A stretch of 64,000 nucleotides of DNA from Amycolatopsis cihanbeyliensis (GCF_006715045.1 NZ_VFML01000001.1:2944501-3008500), one strand, 5' to 3'; positions 45,724 to 57,374 are shown, counted from the first letter of the stretch. Notes: generated by a model not told the origin, from the sequence alone. Numbers and translations are program-made.

Positions 45724-46257
45724 ATGGACGCCGGAAGTTGGAAGATCCGCGACGCCTCCGCCCGGGACGCCGAGGCCTGCGCGGCGATCTACGCCCCCTA
45801 TGTCACCGATACCGCGATCTCGTTCGAGAGCGAGCCGCCCTCGGTCGCCGAGATGGCCGAACGCATCGCGGCCGCGACCCGCACGCATGCCTGGCTGGTG
45901 TTGGAGCACGCGGGCACGATCGTCGGATACGCCTACGGTGGCCCGTTCAAGTCCCGCGCGGCCTACCGCTGGTCCTGCGAGGTCAGCGTCTACCTCGACG
46001 CGGGGCGGCGGCGTGCCGGCGGGGGCCGCGCGCTCTACCGGGCGCTGCTCGACCGCCTGGCGGAGCGCGGTTTTCGCACCGCCGTCGCCGGGATGACCCT
46101 GCCGAACGAGGCGAGCACGGGCCTGCATCACGCGATGGGCTTCGAACCGGTCGGGACCTGCCGGCGGATCGGCTGGAAACACGGCGCCTGGCGCGACGTC
46201 GCCTGGATGCAGCGGTCACTGACTCCGAGCGAGGAACCGCCCGTCGAACTCCGGTGA
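45724..46257 (+). CDS. GNAT N-acetyltransferase (phosphinothricin acetyltransferase-like)
   Basis: 177 residues. The family layout of PAT/Bar-type enzymes is clear: AAIYAPYVTDTAISFESEPP near the N-terminus, AWLVLEHAGTIVGYAYGGPF, EVSVYLDAGRRRAGGGRALY as the acetyl-CoA loop, and GFEPVGTCRRIGWKHGAW at the end. It likely acetylates a small amine or methionine-derivative; the true substrate is unknown. The ATG at 45724 lies 7 bases after TATGAT and shares a promoter dyad with the divergent XRE-cupin regulator, which probably controls it. Confidence 0.92.
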   Translation: MDAGSWKIRDASARDAEACAAIYAPYVTDTAISFESEPPSVAEMAERIAAATRTHAWLVLEHAGTIVGYAYGGPFKSRAAYRWSCEVSVYLDAGRRRAGGGRALYRALLDRLAERGFRTAVAGMTLPNEASTGLHHAMGFEPVGTCRRIGWKHGAWRDVAWMQRSLTPSEEPPVELR

Positions 46258-46379
46258 ACCGCTCAGCGAGTGGTCGGTATCGAAATTGACCGAAAGCCCA
46301 CATGGCGACCCGCCGTGCGATAGAACACGGGGCCGCGCATAAAAATCTCTGAAGTGCCCGAAAACTCGAAAGGAACCGG

Positions 46380-46886
46380 ATGTCCCAGAATCCCTACGAG
46401 CAGCCAGCGCAACCGATGCCGCCGGACGGCGGTCTGCCGCAGGCGCCCATGCCCGGCCCCACCGGCCCTGCACACCAGGAACCGGTGGCCTCCGGAATCG
46501 CGATGAAGCAGCGGCACCCGGTGACGGTGTGGCTGCTGTGGCCGCTGATCACGCTGGGGATCTACCACCTGGTGTGGTACTACAAGATCCACAAGGAGAT
46601 GGCCGAGTTCGACCGGCGGCGCGCGGTCCCGGTGGCCGGGCCGATGCTGGTCCTGCTACTGCTCGGCTGGACCGTCATCGCCCCGCTGGTCAGCTACTAC
46701 AACTGTGGCAACCGGATCCGCAACGCGCAGCGCGCGGCCGGGCTGCACGCGAGTTGCTCGCCGGGAATCGGCACCCTGCTGATGATCGTATTCGGGCTCG
46801 GCATTCTCTATTACCAGATCGAACTGAACAAGATCGCCAGCTCCTACGGCGTTCCCGAGGGGCAGCAGGTCCCGCTCTGGGTGTGA
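46380..46886 (+). CDS. DUF4234 membrane protein
   Basis: 168 residues. A Pro-rich cytosolic N-terminus (about 1-40) precedes a DUF4234 domain with about three membrane helices: HPVTVWLLWPLITLGIYHLV, WYYKIHKEMAEFDRR, and two further hydrophobic segments ending in GILYYQIELNKI. The function is unknown. The start is an ATG at 46380 with AAAGGAA upstream. It is convergent with the malic enzyme gene 9 bases away. Confidence 0.87.
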   Translation: MSQNPYEQPAQPMPPDGGLPQAPMPGPTGPAHQEPVASGIAMKQRHPVTVWLLWPLITLGIYHLVWYYKIHKEMAEFDRRRAVPVAGPMLVLLLLGWTVIAPLVSYYNCGNRIRNAQRAAGLHASCSPGIGTLLMIVFGLGILYYQIELNKIASSYGVPEGQQVPLWV

Positions 46887-46895
46887 CCGGGACGC

Positions 46896-48293
<1,398 letters not shown>

Positions 48294-48392
48294 GGGCTCA
48301 AACCCCCGCATGGATGCTTCGGCTGGTTGCCGCCAAACACTAGCGCGGGCCACCGACGCCACGAGCAGCGCATATGCCCGACTCGCGAGTAA

Positions 48393-48584
48393 CTACTCCC
48401 GCCAGTTGATCTCGGTGTCAGGGTGCACGTACGGCACGCGCTTCAGCGGGAAGGTCATGTCCCCGAACGGGGACAGCGCGCCCTGCCGGTCGGCGGCCAG
48501 CTCGGAGACGGGGTGCTCGCCCTCGGCCGCGTTCGGCCACGTGGGGTCGATCCGGTCCTGCTTTCCGTTGTCGGCCTTGGCCAC
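48393..48584 (-). CDS. Small conserved-looking protein of unknown function
   Basis: 63 residues, complete, with no membrane helix. The C-terminal half (GALSPFGDMTFPLKRVPYVH) is rich in aromatic and proline residues and looks like a folded or binding motif rather than random sequence. GGAGGATGACGTGGCC places the ribosome site 6 bases before the GTG at 48584. It is divergent from the helicase-domain gene. Rv0863 lies between moaC2 and Rv0862c in mycobacteria, but I cannot confirm that it is homologous. Confidence 0.7.
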   Translation of the reverse strand: MAKADNGKQDRIDPTWPNAAEGEHPVSELAADRQGALSPFGDMTFPLKRVPYVHPDTEINWRE

Positions 48585-48674
48585 GTCATCCTCCCGAACG
48601 AGTGTGGTGAACCAGGTCCAGTGTGCACGACCAGCGGGCGACGAGCACCACCGACCACCCCCGTATCCTCGGGC

Positions 48675-50927
48675 ATGATGCCCGCGACCTCACTTGCGGA
48701 CTGGCTGCGCTCGGTCTCCGACGAGGCGCTGGCCACGCTGCTGCGCAACCGGCGCGACCTGGCTACGCCGCCACCGGCGGACGCAGGCGTGCTCGCGACC
48801 CGCGCCGGTACCCCTGGCTCGATCGCCCGCGCCTGCGAGGACCTGGACACCTTCACCCTGGCCGTGCTGGAAGCCCTGCTGGTGGCCGATGCCGATACCG
48901 AGCCCACCACCCGCGACCACCTCGGCGAGTTGCTCGGCAGGCAGCCGGGCCCGGCGCTGGACCGGCTGCGGGCGCGGGCACTGGCCTGGGGCGAGGACGG
49001 CGCACTGCGGGTCGCCCCGGCCCTGCGCGAGGTACTCGGCTCCTTCCCCGCCGGGGTCGGGGCCTCGGCACCGGCCCTCGCCGCGGCCGATCGCGCCGAG
49101 CTGGACGGCCTGCTCGAGCAGGTCGGGGCGGATGAGCGTGCGCTGCTCGGCAAGCTGGCCGACGGGCCGCCGGTCGGCCGCACCAGGGACGCCGCGGCCG
49201 AGGTCCCGCTGGCCGAGGCCGGTACCCCGGTGCAGCGCCTGCTGGCCCGCGGGCTGCTGCTGCGCCGCGACGCGGAGACCGTGGAGCTGCCGAGGGAGGT
49301 GGCGATCGCCCTGCGCGGTGGGCGGCTGTTCACTGCGGAGACCCTGGACGAGCCGGAGCTGCCGATCACCGCGCACGAGCGCACCACGGTGGACGAGGCG
49401 GGCGCGGGCGAGGCCATGGAGCTGCTGCGCCGAATGGAGAGCCTGCTGCTGGCGTGGTCCGCGCAGCCACCGCCGGTGCTGAAGTCCGGCGGGCTCGGCG
49501 TGCGGGAGCTGCGCAGGCTGGCCCGCGACCTCGAGGTGCCGGAGCCCACGGCGACGCTGCTGGTCGAGCTGGCCGCGGGCGCCGGGCTGGTCGCCGACAG
49601 CGCCGCCGGCACCCCGGAGTGGGTGCCGACCACGCTCACCGACAGCTGGCTGGCCTCCCCGCCCGCCCAACGCTGGGCCACGCTGGCGCAGGCATGGTTG
49701 GACCTGCCGCGGCTGCCAGGGCTGGCCGGGCAGCGGGACGCGAAGGACAAGCCGCTGGTCCCGCTCGCCGAGGAGCTGCGCAGGCCGCAGGCGCCGGTGG
49801 GGCGGCGCCGGGTGCTGAACGTGCTGGCCGAGCTGCCCGCCGGGGCGGGCGTGGACAGCGTGGAGGCACTGGTGCGGGTGCTCGCCTGGCGCGCCCCGCG
49901 CCGCGGCGGCAGGCTGCGGGACGAGGTGGTGCGGCAGACCATGGCCGAGGGCACCGCGCTGGGGCTGGTGGCGCACGGTGCCCTGTGCACCGCCACCGGC
50001 GCGCTGCTGGCGGACGACCGGCCCGGCGCGGTGGAGGCGATGGTCGAGGCACTGCCGACGCCGGTGGACCACATCCTGGTGCAGGCGGACAACACGGTGG
50101 TCGCGCCGGGACCGCTGGAACCCGACCTGGCCGCCGAGGTGGCGGGCGTCGCCGAGGTGGAGTCGGCGGGGCACGCCACGGTCTACCGGGTCACCGAGAC
50201 CTCGGTGCGGCGGGCACTGGACACCGGGCGCACCGCGGCCGAGCTGCACGAGCTGTTCGCCACCCGCTCGGCGACGCCCGTCCCGCAGTCGCTCACCTAC
50301 CTGATCGATGATGTGGCCCGCAGGCACGGCCGGCTACGCGGCGGCGCCGCGGGCTCGTTCCTTCGCTGTGACGACGAGGTACTGGTGGCGGAGGTGCTGA
50401 ACAGCGCCGCGGCCAGGGAGGTGGAGCTACGCCGGATCGCCCCGACCGTGCTGATCAGCCCGTTCCCGCTGGCCGAGGTGCTGGACGAGCTGCGCAAGGT
50501 CGGGTTCGCCCCGGCCGCCGAGGGCCCCGACGGCCGGGTGATGGACCTGCGCCCCGCGGGCAGGCGGATCCCGCCGAACGCGCCCCGGTCCCGCCCGGTG
50601 ACCACCGAGCAGGCCGGGATCAGCCAGGAACAGCTCACCGCCGTGCTCGCGCACCTGCGCGCCGGTGACCGCGCGGCGAGCAGCAGGCGTGGTTCCGTGA
50701 CGCGGCTGCCGGGTGGCGGTGGCGCCGACACCTCGGCCACCCTGGCGCTGCTGTCCCGGGCCACCAGGGAACAGCGCGAGGTCTGGATCGGGCTGGTCGA
50801 CTCGCACGGCACCGCGAGCCAACGGGTGGTCACCCCGGTGCGGGTCGGCGGCGGGGTGCTGGAGGGCGCCGACAGCGAGCGGTACCCGCTGCACCGGATC
50901 ACCTCGGCCGCGCTGGTGGAGGATTGA
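48675..50927 (+). CDS. XPB/Ssl2-like helicase-associated domain protein (Rv0862c-like)
   Basis: 750 residues. The gene occupies the place of Rv0862c next to the XPB helicase in mycobacteria. It is rich in Ala/Leu/Glu, begins with a winged-helix-like repeat (TSLADWLRSVSDEALATLLR), and has a C-terminal XPB/Ssl2-type domain (ILVQADNTVVAPGPLEPDLA and on to SYRVTETSVRRALDTG-like sequence, then WIGLVDSHGTASQRVVTPVR). No Walker A motif is visible, so it is not an active helicase by itself. TATCCT at 48664-48669 suggests a near-leaderless start. ATG at 48675 or 48678. Confidence 0.85.
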   Translation: MMPATSLADWLRSVSDEALATLLRNRRDLATPPPADAGVLATRAGTPGSIARACEDLDTFTLAVLEALLVADADTEPTTRDHLGELLGRQPGPALDRLRARALAWGEDGALRVAPALREVLGSFPAGVGASAPALAAADRAELDGLLEQVGADERALLGKLADGPPVGRTRDAAAEVPLAEAGTPVQRLLARGLLLRRDAETVELPREVAIALRGGRLFTAETLDEPELPITAHERTTVDEAGAGEAMELLRRMESLLLAWSAQPPPVLKSGGLGVRELRRLARDLEVPEPTATLLVELAAGAGLVADSAAGTPEWVPTTLTDSWLASPPAQRWATLAQAWLDLPRLPGLAGQRDAKDKPLVPLAEELRRPQAPVGRRRVLNVLAELPAGAGVDSVEALVRVLAWRAPRRGGRLRDEVVRQTMAEGTALGLVAHGALCTATGALLADDRPGAVEAMVEALPTPVDHILVQADNTVVAPGPLEPDLAAEVAGVAEVESAGHATVYRVTETSVRRALDTGRTAAELHELFATRSATPVPQSLTYLIDDVARRHGRLRGGAAGSFLRCDDEVLVAEVLNSAAAREVELRRIAPTVLISPFPLAEVLDELRKVGFAPAAEGPDGRVMDLRPAGRRIPPNAPRSRPVTTEQAGISQEQLTAVLAHLRAGDRAASSRRGSVTRLPGGGGADTSATLALLSRATREQREVWIGLVDSHGTASQRVVTPVRVGGGVLEGADSERYPLHRITSAALVED

Positions 50928-50939
50928 CCCACTGACATG

Positions 50940-51020
50940 CCCTGAACGTGGCTTTCGAGACGCTAGGCGCCGCGAACGGCACGATTGAGACGTTGAACGC
51001 CCGGAACGCCACGTTCAGGG
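50940..51020. repeat. 30-bp repeat array with terminal inverted repeats (second locus)
   Basis: CCCTGAACGTGGC (50940-50952) and GCCACGTTCAGGG (51008-51020) are perfect inverted repeats; allowing one mismatch the arms extend to 17 bases. Units starting GAACG recur every 30 bases (50944, 50974, 51004). It lies between converging genes (ends 50927 and 51028) and is likely to act as a two-way terminator. Confidence 0.85.
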
Positions 51021-51027
51021 AACTCGG

Positions 51028-51390
51028 TTAGAGGGCGCGCAGGCCGGCGAGCACACGCTCGAGGAACTCCTGGGAGGAGCGGTCGCCGACGAAAAGCCCC
51101 GGCTGGTGGATGAGCACGAGCCCGGCGTCGGCGAGGTCGCCGATCAGCACCTTCACGACGCCGAGCGGCAGCGCGAGGTGGGCCGCGACCTCGGCCACCG
51201 AGCGCGTCTCGGTGCACAGGTCGCAGATGCCGCGATGCGCCACCGAGGTCGCGCCCTCGTGCCGCCTGCCCTGCTCACTGGTGGACACCAGCGCCTCGAT
51301 CTCGAGATCGCGGTCCGGCCGGGTACGCCCGCCGGTGCGGGTGTAGGGCCGTACCAGCGAGCGCTGCTCGGCGCGTCTCGGCATCTCCAT
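51028..51390 (-). CDS. DUF742 protein (CvnC type), orphan conservon component
   Basis: 120 residues. DUF742 proteins act with roadblock proteins and a small GTPase in conservons. The domain is compact: SLVRPYTRTGGRTRPDRDLE, a CDLC pair, and a winged-helix-like RSVAEVAAHLALPLGVVKVL segment ending in FLERVLAGLRAL. Compared with the CvnC of the complete operon at 52918, it lacks the 135-residue N-terminal extension. It follows the roadblock gene by 6 bases. No GTPase or kinase gene belongs directly to this pair. Confidence 0.92.
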   Translation of the reverse strand: MEMPRRAEQRSLVRPYTRTGGRTRPDRDLEIEALVSTSEQGRRHEGATSVAHRGICDLCTETRSVAEVAAHLALPLGVVKVLIGDLADAGLVLIHQPGLFVGDRSSQEFLERVLAGLRAL

Positions 51391-51396
51391 CGGCGG

Positions 51397-51819
51397 CTAC
51401 CCGCGCACGCCGCCCTGGAGCTGCTCGCGCAGCTCCGGCGTCATCTGCTGGCCCACCCGGTCCACCAGCATGGTCATCTCGTAGGCGACGGTGCCGATGT
51501 CGCAGGTCGGGGCGGCCAGCACGGCCAGGCAGGAACCGTCACTGATGGACATCAGGAACAGGTAGCCCCGCTCCATCTCCACCACGGTCTGGTTCACGTT
51601 GCCCGCCTCGAAACAGCGGGCCGCGCCCTGGGTGAGACTGATCAGCCCGGAGGCGACGGCGGAGAGCTGCTCGGCACGCTCCTGTGGCAGGCCCTCGGAG
51701 TTCGCCAGCAGCAGGCCGTCCGCGGACACCACGACGGCGTGCGCCGCGCCGGGTACCCTGCGTACGAAGTCGGTGATCAGCCAGCCGAAGTTGCCCGCCT
51801 GCTGGGCCGAACCTGCCAC
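51397..51819 (-). CDS. Roadblock/LC7 protein (CvnB type), orphan conservon component
   Basis: 140 residues. The roadblock/LC7 fold is clear: [33 protein letters not shown], and [20 protein letters not shown]. Such proteins regulate Ras-like GTPases in actinobacterial conservons. The GTG at 51819 has GGAGGA upstream. It is paired with the DUF742 gene downstream but with no sensor kinase before it; the upstream 500 bases are non-coding. It is highly similar in sequence to the CvnB at 53731, consistent with duplication. Confidence 0.93.
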   Translation of the reverse strand: MAGSAQQAGNFGWLITDFVRRVPGAAHAVVVSADGLLLANSEGLPQERAEQLSAVASGLISLTQGAARCFEAGNVNQTVVEMERGYLFLMSISDGSCLAVLAAPTCDIGTVAYEMTMLVDRVGQQMTPELREQLQGGVRG

Positions 51820-52328
51820 TGTTCCTCCATCGTTCGTTCGGCGCCGGACAAGCGTGGCCGTACCCGGAGACGCCTGTGCTCTATTCCAGTGTCGGGCTAT
51901 TCAGCTGGTACCGGGCGTCACCTCGTACGGTGACCCGCACCGACCGCTCGCGCGGGCCTGGCGGCCCGGGGTCGCTGGGTCGGTCCTGAACAGCCCTCCT
52001 TCGCTCGCTGGATCCCCTCGGCAAGGGTATTCATCAGGACAACACTGTCGAGCCCACTCCCCTTGAAATGATCGACACCAAGGGTGTATGAACCAGCGCG
52101 GACCGCAGCACAATGACCTGGATCACAGGTGTGGTCCAACCGGGTGACGGCTAGGTTTCAGCAGGTCAGCACGGAAAAACAGCGGGGACAGTGCGGGGTC
52201 GGCGCCGCAGACCGGGCAGATCATGCACGGCGGAGGCGGCTGTTCGGCCCACGGAAGGGATCACCCCGAATTCTCGGAGTTCACCCCAACGGCCGCACCC
52301 ATCCGGGAGGTGACCCCGGCAGGCCGGG
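51820..52328. other. 509-bp gap between the orphan conservon pair and the cvn operon
   Basis: This holds the promoter of the orphan roadblock gene and the 3' side of cvnD. Open frames at 51901-52113 and 51918-52139 (minus) have no coding character I trust. Some short dyads occur (for example TGATCCAGGTCA near 52112-52123 on the minus strand), but nothing I can assign. A lost GTPase or kinase gene could once have occupied it; I see no clear remnant. Confidence 0.4.
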
Positions 52329-52937
52329 TCAACCGGCGCTGAGTGCGGTGTCGTGCGCGATGGCGTGCTGCACGACCGAGATGAGCACCTGCTTGGTCGA
52401 CTCCCGGTCCCGCGCGTCGCAGGCCATGATCGGCACCGAGGGCGCGATGGTCAGCGCGTGCCGCACGTCCTCGATCTGGTGGTGCAGCAACCGGTCGAAG
52501 CAGTTGATCGCGACGATGTAGGGCAGCTTGCGGTTCTCGAAGAAGTCGATCGAGGCGAACGCGTCGGACAGCCGCCGCGTGTCCACCAGCACGACCGCCC
52601 CGATGGCGCCGAGCGCGAGGTCGTCCCACATGAACCAGAACCGGTGCTGCCCCGGCGTCCCGAACACGTAGAGCACCAGGTCGGAGTCCAGCGAGATCCG
52701 GCCGAAGTCCATCGCCACCGTGGTGGTGACCTTGTTCGGCGTCGCCGAGACGTCGTCGACCGACACGCTCGCCTCGGTCATCGAAGCCTCGGTGGTCAGC
52801 GGGTCGATCTCGGAGACCGCTCCGACCAACGTGGTCTTGCCAACCCCGAACCCGCCGGCAACCACGATCTTGGCCGATGAGGTGGGTCCTGCCGCTGCCG
52901 ACGTGTTCGCGTCGGAGTCAAACTCTCCGAAGCCCAC
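52329..52937 (-). CDS. cvnD: Conservon GTPase CvnD
   Basis: 202 residues. It is a Ras-like small GTPase: the P-loop is GGFGVGKTTLVG near residue 28, the switch II region is VFGTPGQHRFWFMW, and the usual NKxD is replaced by NCFD. The GTG at 52937 overlaps the end of cvnC by 20 bases. It is last in the order cvnA-cvnB-cvnC-cvnD. In Streptomyces, such modules behave like membrane-associated G-protein signalling systems controlling development and metabolism; the signal here is unknown. Confidence 0.94.
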   Translation of the reverse strand: MGFGEFDSDANTSAAAGPTSSAKIVVAGGFGVGKTTLVGAVSEIDPLTTEASMTEASVSVDDVSATPNKVTTTVAMDFGRISLDSDLVLYVFGTPGQHRFWFMWDDLALGAIGAVVLVDTRRLSDAFASIDFFENRKLPYIVAINCFDRLLHHQIEDVRHALTIAPSVPIMACDARDRESTKQVLISVVQHAIAHDTALSAG

Positions 52938-53694
52938 TGAGCACCCTTTCCATGAACTCGATACTCGGCCGGTCACCGGAGGCGGCGCTCGCGGTATGCA
53001 CGAGCACCAGCCCGAGGCCGGCCACATCACCAACCAGCACGCGCACGACACCGAGCGGAAGCCGCAGCAGCGCGGCGACCTCGGCGACCGAGCGCGTATC
53101 CAGGCACAGGTCACAGATCGACCGGTGTTCCGGGACACGAACGCTCCCGGTGAACCGGCCCCGCTCGCTCGTCTGCACCAGTGCCTCGATGGCGAGGTCG
53201 TATGTCGGCCGCGTGCGGCCGCGTGTGCGAAAGTACGGTCGGACCAGTCCCGAGCTGGGCTCGGGTTCCTGGCTGGCCTGGCGTGGAAAGCCGGGGATGG
53301 ACTGCTCCGGTGGCTCCGGGTCGAGGGAGCGCTCGCCGAAGGCGACGAACCCCTCGCGCGGCTCGTCGAAGCGACCCTCGAGCTCGCCGTCCCTGCCACG
53401 GGAGACGCCGTACAACTCGGCACCGGGACCGCTGAGCAGCCGATCCCGGTAGTCACCAACGTCGAAGCTCGCCGGGTCGCCTGCCGTGCCCGATTCGGCG
53501 TGGTACAACCAGTCCTCGCTGCCGCTTACCGAGCCGTAGGCCTGGTCCTGGTCGTAGCCACGCGCCCGCCACGACCGGTCCCGCCAGTCGTCCCAGTCTT
53601 CCCCAGCCATGTCGTTGTCCGATTCGTCCGGCCACCGTGCCACGGAATGGCCACCACCGAGCTGTCGATTACCGCGGAAACGCCCTGAATCCAC
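52918..53694 (-). CDS. cvnC: Conservon DUF742 protein CvnC with long N-terminal extension
   Basis: 258 residues. Residues about 145-258 are the DUF742 domain (SSGLVRPYFRTRGRTRPTYD; SICDLCLDTRSVAEVAALLR). The first 140 residues are acidic, Tyr/Trp/Gly-rich and probably disordered, unlike the orphan copy at 51028. The start is a GTG at 53694; an internal ATG at 53610 is possible. It lies 36 bases after cvnB and overlaps cvnD. Confidence 0.92.
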   Translation of the reverse strand: MDSGRFRGNRQLGGGHSVARWPDESDNDMAGEDWDDWRDRSWRARGYDQDQAYGSVSGSEDWLYHAESGTAGDPASFDVGDYRDRLLSGPGAELYGVSRGRDGELEGRFDEPREGFVAFGERSLDPEPPEQSIPGFPRQASQEPEPSSGLVRPYFRTRGRTRPTYDLAIEALVQTSERGRFTGSVRVPEHRSICDLCLDTRSVAEVAALLRLPLGVVRVLVGDVAGLGLVLVHTASAASGDRPSIEFMERVLSGLRRV

Positions 53695-53730
53695 ATCCTT
53701 CTCCTCGGCCGCGCTCGACCGGCACGCCTG

Positions 53731-54198
53731 TCATCGCCGCACCGAACCCTGCAACTGCGCCCGCAGTTCGGGCGTCATCTGCTGGCCGACCCGGTCGACC
53801 AGCAGGGTCATCTCGTAGACGACGAGACCGATATCGCTGTCCGGCGAGCCGAGCACCGCGAGGCAGGACCCGTCCGAAACCGACATCAGGAACAGGAACC
53901 CGTTGGCCATCTCGACCACGGTCTGCGCCACCGAGCCACCCTCGAACACCTGCGCGGCACCCCTGGCCAGGCTGGTCAGGCCGGAAGCCACCGCGGCGAG
54001 CTGATCGGCCCGGTCCTTGGGCAAACCGCGGGAGGCCGCCAGCAGCAATCCGTCCGCGGAGACCACGACGGCATGCGCCGCGCCAGGAACACGATGAACG
54101 AAATCCGTGATGAGCCAAGCAAAACTGCCCTGCTGTGCCGGCTTGCCCTGCTGTTTCGGCCCACCCGGCTGCGCTGCACCCGCCCGTTGCACACTCAC
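53731..54198 (-). CDS. cvnB: Conservon roadblock/LC7 protein CvnB
   Basis: 155 residues. It is the roadblock domain with a 25-residue Gln/Gly-rich N-terminal extension. Motifs are [33 protein letters not shown] and [20 protein letters not shown]. The GTG overlaps the cvnA stop (GTGA), so it is translated with the kinase. It is presumed to control CvnD's nucleotide state. Confidence 0.94.
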   Translation of the reverse strand: MSVQRAGAAQPGGPKQQGKPAQQGSFAWLITDFVHRVPGAAHAVVVSADGLLLAASRGLPKDRADQLAAVASGLTSLARGAAQVFEGGSVAQTVVEMANGFLFLMSVSDGSCLAVLGSPDSDIGLVVYEMTLLVDRVGQQMTPELRAQLQGSVRR

Positions 54199-57100
54199 TC
54201 CTTAGCCCCGTGTTCGGCAGATCGATCGCCCGTGCCCTGGACGCCGCCCCGCCCGTTGACACCCACGGCATCGGGCCGGTAGGTGGAGTCGGTCACGTCA
54301 TCGTCCTCTCGGAGCGCATGCCTGCCGCTCTGGTAGCCACGCTGGAAACTCACCATCCGGTTCCGTGCCGCCGCCGCGGACCTGGCGATAGCGCCCTCAC
54401 CCGGCTGTGCCGACGTGGTATCGGTGAAGGCATTGCTCTCCGAGGGAGACACCGAGCCCGGCACCAAGTATGCGTTGGGCACCCGCTTGGGCAGCCCGGC
54501 CGGGGTGACCTCCTCGTTCTTCGACTCGAGCAGCGACTGCGCCGCCTGCCAGCCGTTGTCGGACACGCTGGTCCACTCCGACGCCACGGCCGCTCCCTCC
54601 GGTTCCTCCGCCGCGTCGGCCCGCTGCTGCTCCTGCTCGGGTTCGGCATCGGCGTAATCGTCCTGCTCGACCGGTTCCTCTCCCTCCTCGCTGAACCAGC
54701 GCGACAGCACCGACTGGTAGATCGGCAACCGTTTGGTCGGGACGTCGTCGTCCAGCGCGCTGCCGTCCCCGTCCACCTCGTCCTTGGGCCACTCCGGCGC
54801 CACCGGGACGTAGCGGGGTTCGTCCGCGGGCAGCGACAGCATGTACGACGTGTCCTCCGCGGACAAGTCCGTCGCTTCCTCCCTCGCGTCCTCCCTGCGA
54901 TGGGCACCGGACGGCCGCTCCTCGTACTCCGCCGGCTCCCTCGGCCTGCGCGGCGGCGGCAGCGGTGGTGGAGCGGGCGCGTCGTCCGGCGCCGAGCTCA
55001 GGAACGGGCCCGCCGCCTTGGACGCGCCCCCGCCGACCAGGTCGTCCAGGCTGATCGGCTGGTCCAGCGGCTTCAGCCCGGCCTGCTCGACGACCTGGGT
55101 CTGTTCCTCCGGATCCGGTTCGGGGACCGGCGGCAGGGTCGCGGGCGGGGAGGAGGGCGGCCCGCCCGGGTCCGGCGACGCCTGCGGTGCGGGCGGCTCG
55201 GTGGGCAGGGAGGACACCGACCGCACCGGGGGGATCGAGGGCAGTGACGGCGAGGAGGACTCCTCGGGCCGCTCCGGCGCCGGCGCGCGTAGCTGCTCGG
55301 GGCCGAAGGACTCGGTGGAAGGCGTGGCGCTGAGCAGTTCGGCCGGCACCACGATCCGGGCGATCACCCCGCCCTCGATGTCCTCGTTCTCCCGCAGCCG
55401 CACCTCGATGCCGTGCCGCTGGGCCAGCCGGGCGACCACGTAGAGGCCCATCCGCCTGGTCACCGACACGTCCAGGTCCGGGGGGTCGGCGAGGCGCTCG
55501 TTGGCCTCGGAGATCTGGTCCTCGCTCATCCCGACGCCCCGGTCGGTGATCTGGACGGCGAGCGCCTTACGCCTCGTCACCACGGCGCGCACGCTGACCT
55601 TGGTCTCCGGCTCGGAGAAGTAGGTCGCGTTGTCCAGCAACTCGGCCAGCAGGTGCACCAGGTCGTGAATGGTGCGGCCCTGGACGGCGACCTCCGGCAC
55701 GGTGCCGACCTCGACCCGCGCGTACTGCTCGATCTCCGACACCGCGGCGCCGATCACGTCCGCGGACGGGACCGACCTGGTGACCGACTTGGCGAGGCCG
55801 GCACCGGAAAGCACCAGCAGGCTCTCGCCGTTGCGCCGCAACCGGGTGGCAAGGTGGTCCAGCTCGAACAGGCTGGCCAGCTGGTCCGGGTCCTGTTCCT
55901 CGGCCTCCAGCCGGTCGATCACACCGAGCTGCCGTTCCACCAGCCGCTGGCTGCGCCGGGAAAGGTTGACGAAGATGCGGTTCACGTTCTCCCGCAGCAG
56001 GGCCTGCTCGGCGGCCATCCGGATGGCTCGCTCGTGCACCACGTCGAAGGAGCGGGCGACCTCGCCGATCTCCTCGCGGGTCTGCACCGGGACCGGGTCC
56101 ACCGCGCCCCGGGACGCCTCCATCGGGTTCGGGTCGGCGAGGATCCGGCGCACCGTCTCCGGCAGCCGGACGTAGGCGACCTCCAGCGCGTTGGTCCGCA
56201 GCGTCCGCAGCGGGCTGAGCAGCGAACGCGCGATGATCAGCATCAGCGCGAGCGCCGCGATCAGCGCCGCCAGCACGATGCCGGAGAAGACCCAGGCCGA
56301 CTCGGTCGCGTTCGCGGCGAGGGTCTCGGCCCGGCCACGCAGCTGGCCGAGCAGCTCGGACTCGACCTCGCGCATCTTGTCCCTGGTGGCGGCGCCGTCG
56401 TTGGTGAGGGCCTCGTTGTTGATGTTGAGCTGTTCGCCCTCCGCGTCGCGGACGAAGGCGGCCAGCTTGATCCGCTCGCGGTTGTCCACCTCGGTACCGC
56501 TGACCGTGTCCGAGTACAGCTGCTGCTGCGCCGGGCTGGCGTTGGCCAGGAAGTCGTCGATCCCGGCCCGCGCGCCCGCCTGCGCGGCGAAGGTCCGTTC
56601 CAGCAGGTCCGCGGGGAACTGGTTACGCCCGGCCGCGATGTGCAGCGCGGCGTTCTCCTTCGCGGTGGCCTCCTTGGCCTCGCTGAGCGACTGGACCAGG
56701 GTGCCCTGCCGGAGCAGCTCCCGCTCGGTGACCGCGGCGTTCACCTCCCGGCCGAGCTGGACCAGCGCGTCCAGGATCGAGTTGTACGCCACGAAGGCGG
56801 CCATGTCCGGGTAGTTGGTGTTGCTGATGGCGTTGCGCAGCGCCGAAAGCGCGTCCAGTCGTTGCAGGCCCCGCGCGTATCGCGCGTTGGCCGCCGGGTC
56901 GTCGGTGTCCAGCTCGTCGGCCGCCGACCGCAGGTCGCGCACGGCCGCGTCGACCCTGGCGATCTGCGAGTCCAGCGCGGCGCGCTCGAGGGAGCCGCTC
57001 GCGACCCGGTCCACGGCGAGGGTGCGCTCCGCCTGCAGGGCGTGCACCACCGCGGTCAGCCTTGCGGCGACGTCGACCTGGTCGACGGTCTGGCCGAACT

Positions 57101-57374
57101 CCTCCGCCCGGTTCAGCTCGTCCGCCGTGCGCAGGCCACCGAGGATCACCGCGGTGACCATCGGCACGATCAGCACCGCGGCGAGCTTGGAACGTAGTCG
57201 CCAGTTACGCAGCTTCCATCGGGAGCCACCCGGCTCCGTTTCATGCGCACGGTCGTCCTGCTCGGTCGCGGGAGTCCCGCCTACCTCCGCGGCTTCTGTC
57301 CTCGGCACCGCTCTATCACCATCGTTCTCCGAGCTGGATACGAACCCGGGTTCGCCACCAGGCACTAGCAGCAC
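54195..57374 (-). CDS. cvnA: Conservon sensor histidine kinase CvnA (nitrate/nitrite-sensing type)
   Basis: 1059 residues. TM1 is about 60-82, followed by an extracytoplasmic four-helix NIT-type sensor (about 83-360), TM2 (about 362-385) and a HAMP-like linker. The dimerisation helices contain [20 protein letters not shown], with the likely phospho-accepting histidine. The ATPase domain has the N-box [14 protein letters not shown] and the G-box DRGVGMS. The last 370 residues are Pro/Glu-rich and disordered, ending in conserved short motifs shared with a second kinase at the right edge. The start is a GTG at 57374. Confidence 0.93.
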   Translation of the reverse strand: MLLVPGGEPGFVSSSENDGDRAVPRTEAAEVGGTPATEQDDRAHETEPGGSRWKLRNWRLRSKLAAVLIVPMVTAVILGGLRTADELNRAEEFGQTVDQVDVAARLTAVVHALQAERTLAVDRVASGSLERAALDSQIARVDAAVRDLRSAADELDTDDPAANARYARGLQRLDALSALRNAISNTNYPDMAAFVAYNSILDALVQLGREVNAAVTERELLRQGTLVQSLSEAKEATAKENAALHIAAGRNQFPADLLERTFAAQAGARAGIDDFLANASPAQQQLYSDTVSGTEVDNRERIKLAAFVRDAEGEQLNINNEALTNDGAATRDKMREVESELLGQLRGRAETLAANATESAWVFSGIVLAALIAALALMLIIARSLLSPLRTLRTNALEVAYVRLPETVRRILADPNPMEASRGAVDPVPVQTREEIGEVARSFDVVHERAIRMAAEQALLRENVNRIFVNLSRRSQRLVERQLGVIDRLEAEEQDPDQLASLFELDHLATRLRRNGESLLVLSGAGLAKSVTRSVPSADVIGAAVSEIEQYARVEVGTVPEVAVQGRTIHDLVHLLAELLDNATYFSEPETKVSVRAVVTRRKALAVQITDRGVGMSEDQISEANERLADPPDLDVSVTRRMGLYVVARLAQRHGIEVRLRENEDIEGGVIARIVVPAELLSATPSTESFGPEQLRAPAPERPEESSSPSLPSIPPVRSVSSLPTEPPAPQASPDPGGPPSSPPATLPPVPEPDPEEQTQVVEQAGLKPLDQPISLDDLVGGGASKAAGPFLSSAPDDAPAPPPLPPPRRPREPAEYEERPSGAHRREDAREEATDLSAEDTSYMLSLPADEPRYVPVAPEWPKDEVDGDGSALDDDVPTKRLPIYQSVLSRWFSEEGEEPVEQDDYADAEPEQEQQRADAAEEPEGAAVASEWTSVSDNGWQAAQSLLESKNEEVTPAGLPKRVPNAYLVPGSVSPSESNAFTDTTSAQPGEGAIARSAAAARNRMVSFQRGYQSGRHALREDDDVTDSTYRPDAVGVNGRGGVQGTGDRSAEHGAKE

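Noticed and set aside
48455..50179. Minus-strand open frame of 574 codons inside the helicase-domain gene
   Set aside because: Ser/Ala/Arg-rich antisense shadow. The plus-strand protein is conserved in position and composition.
51901..52139. Small minus-strand frames in the gap between the conservon units
   Set aside because: Two overlapping frames are open, but neither has a ribosome site, domain or plausible composition throughout.
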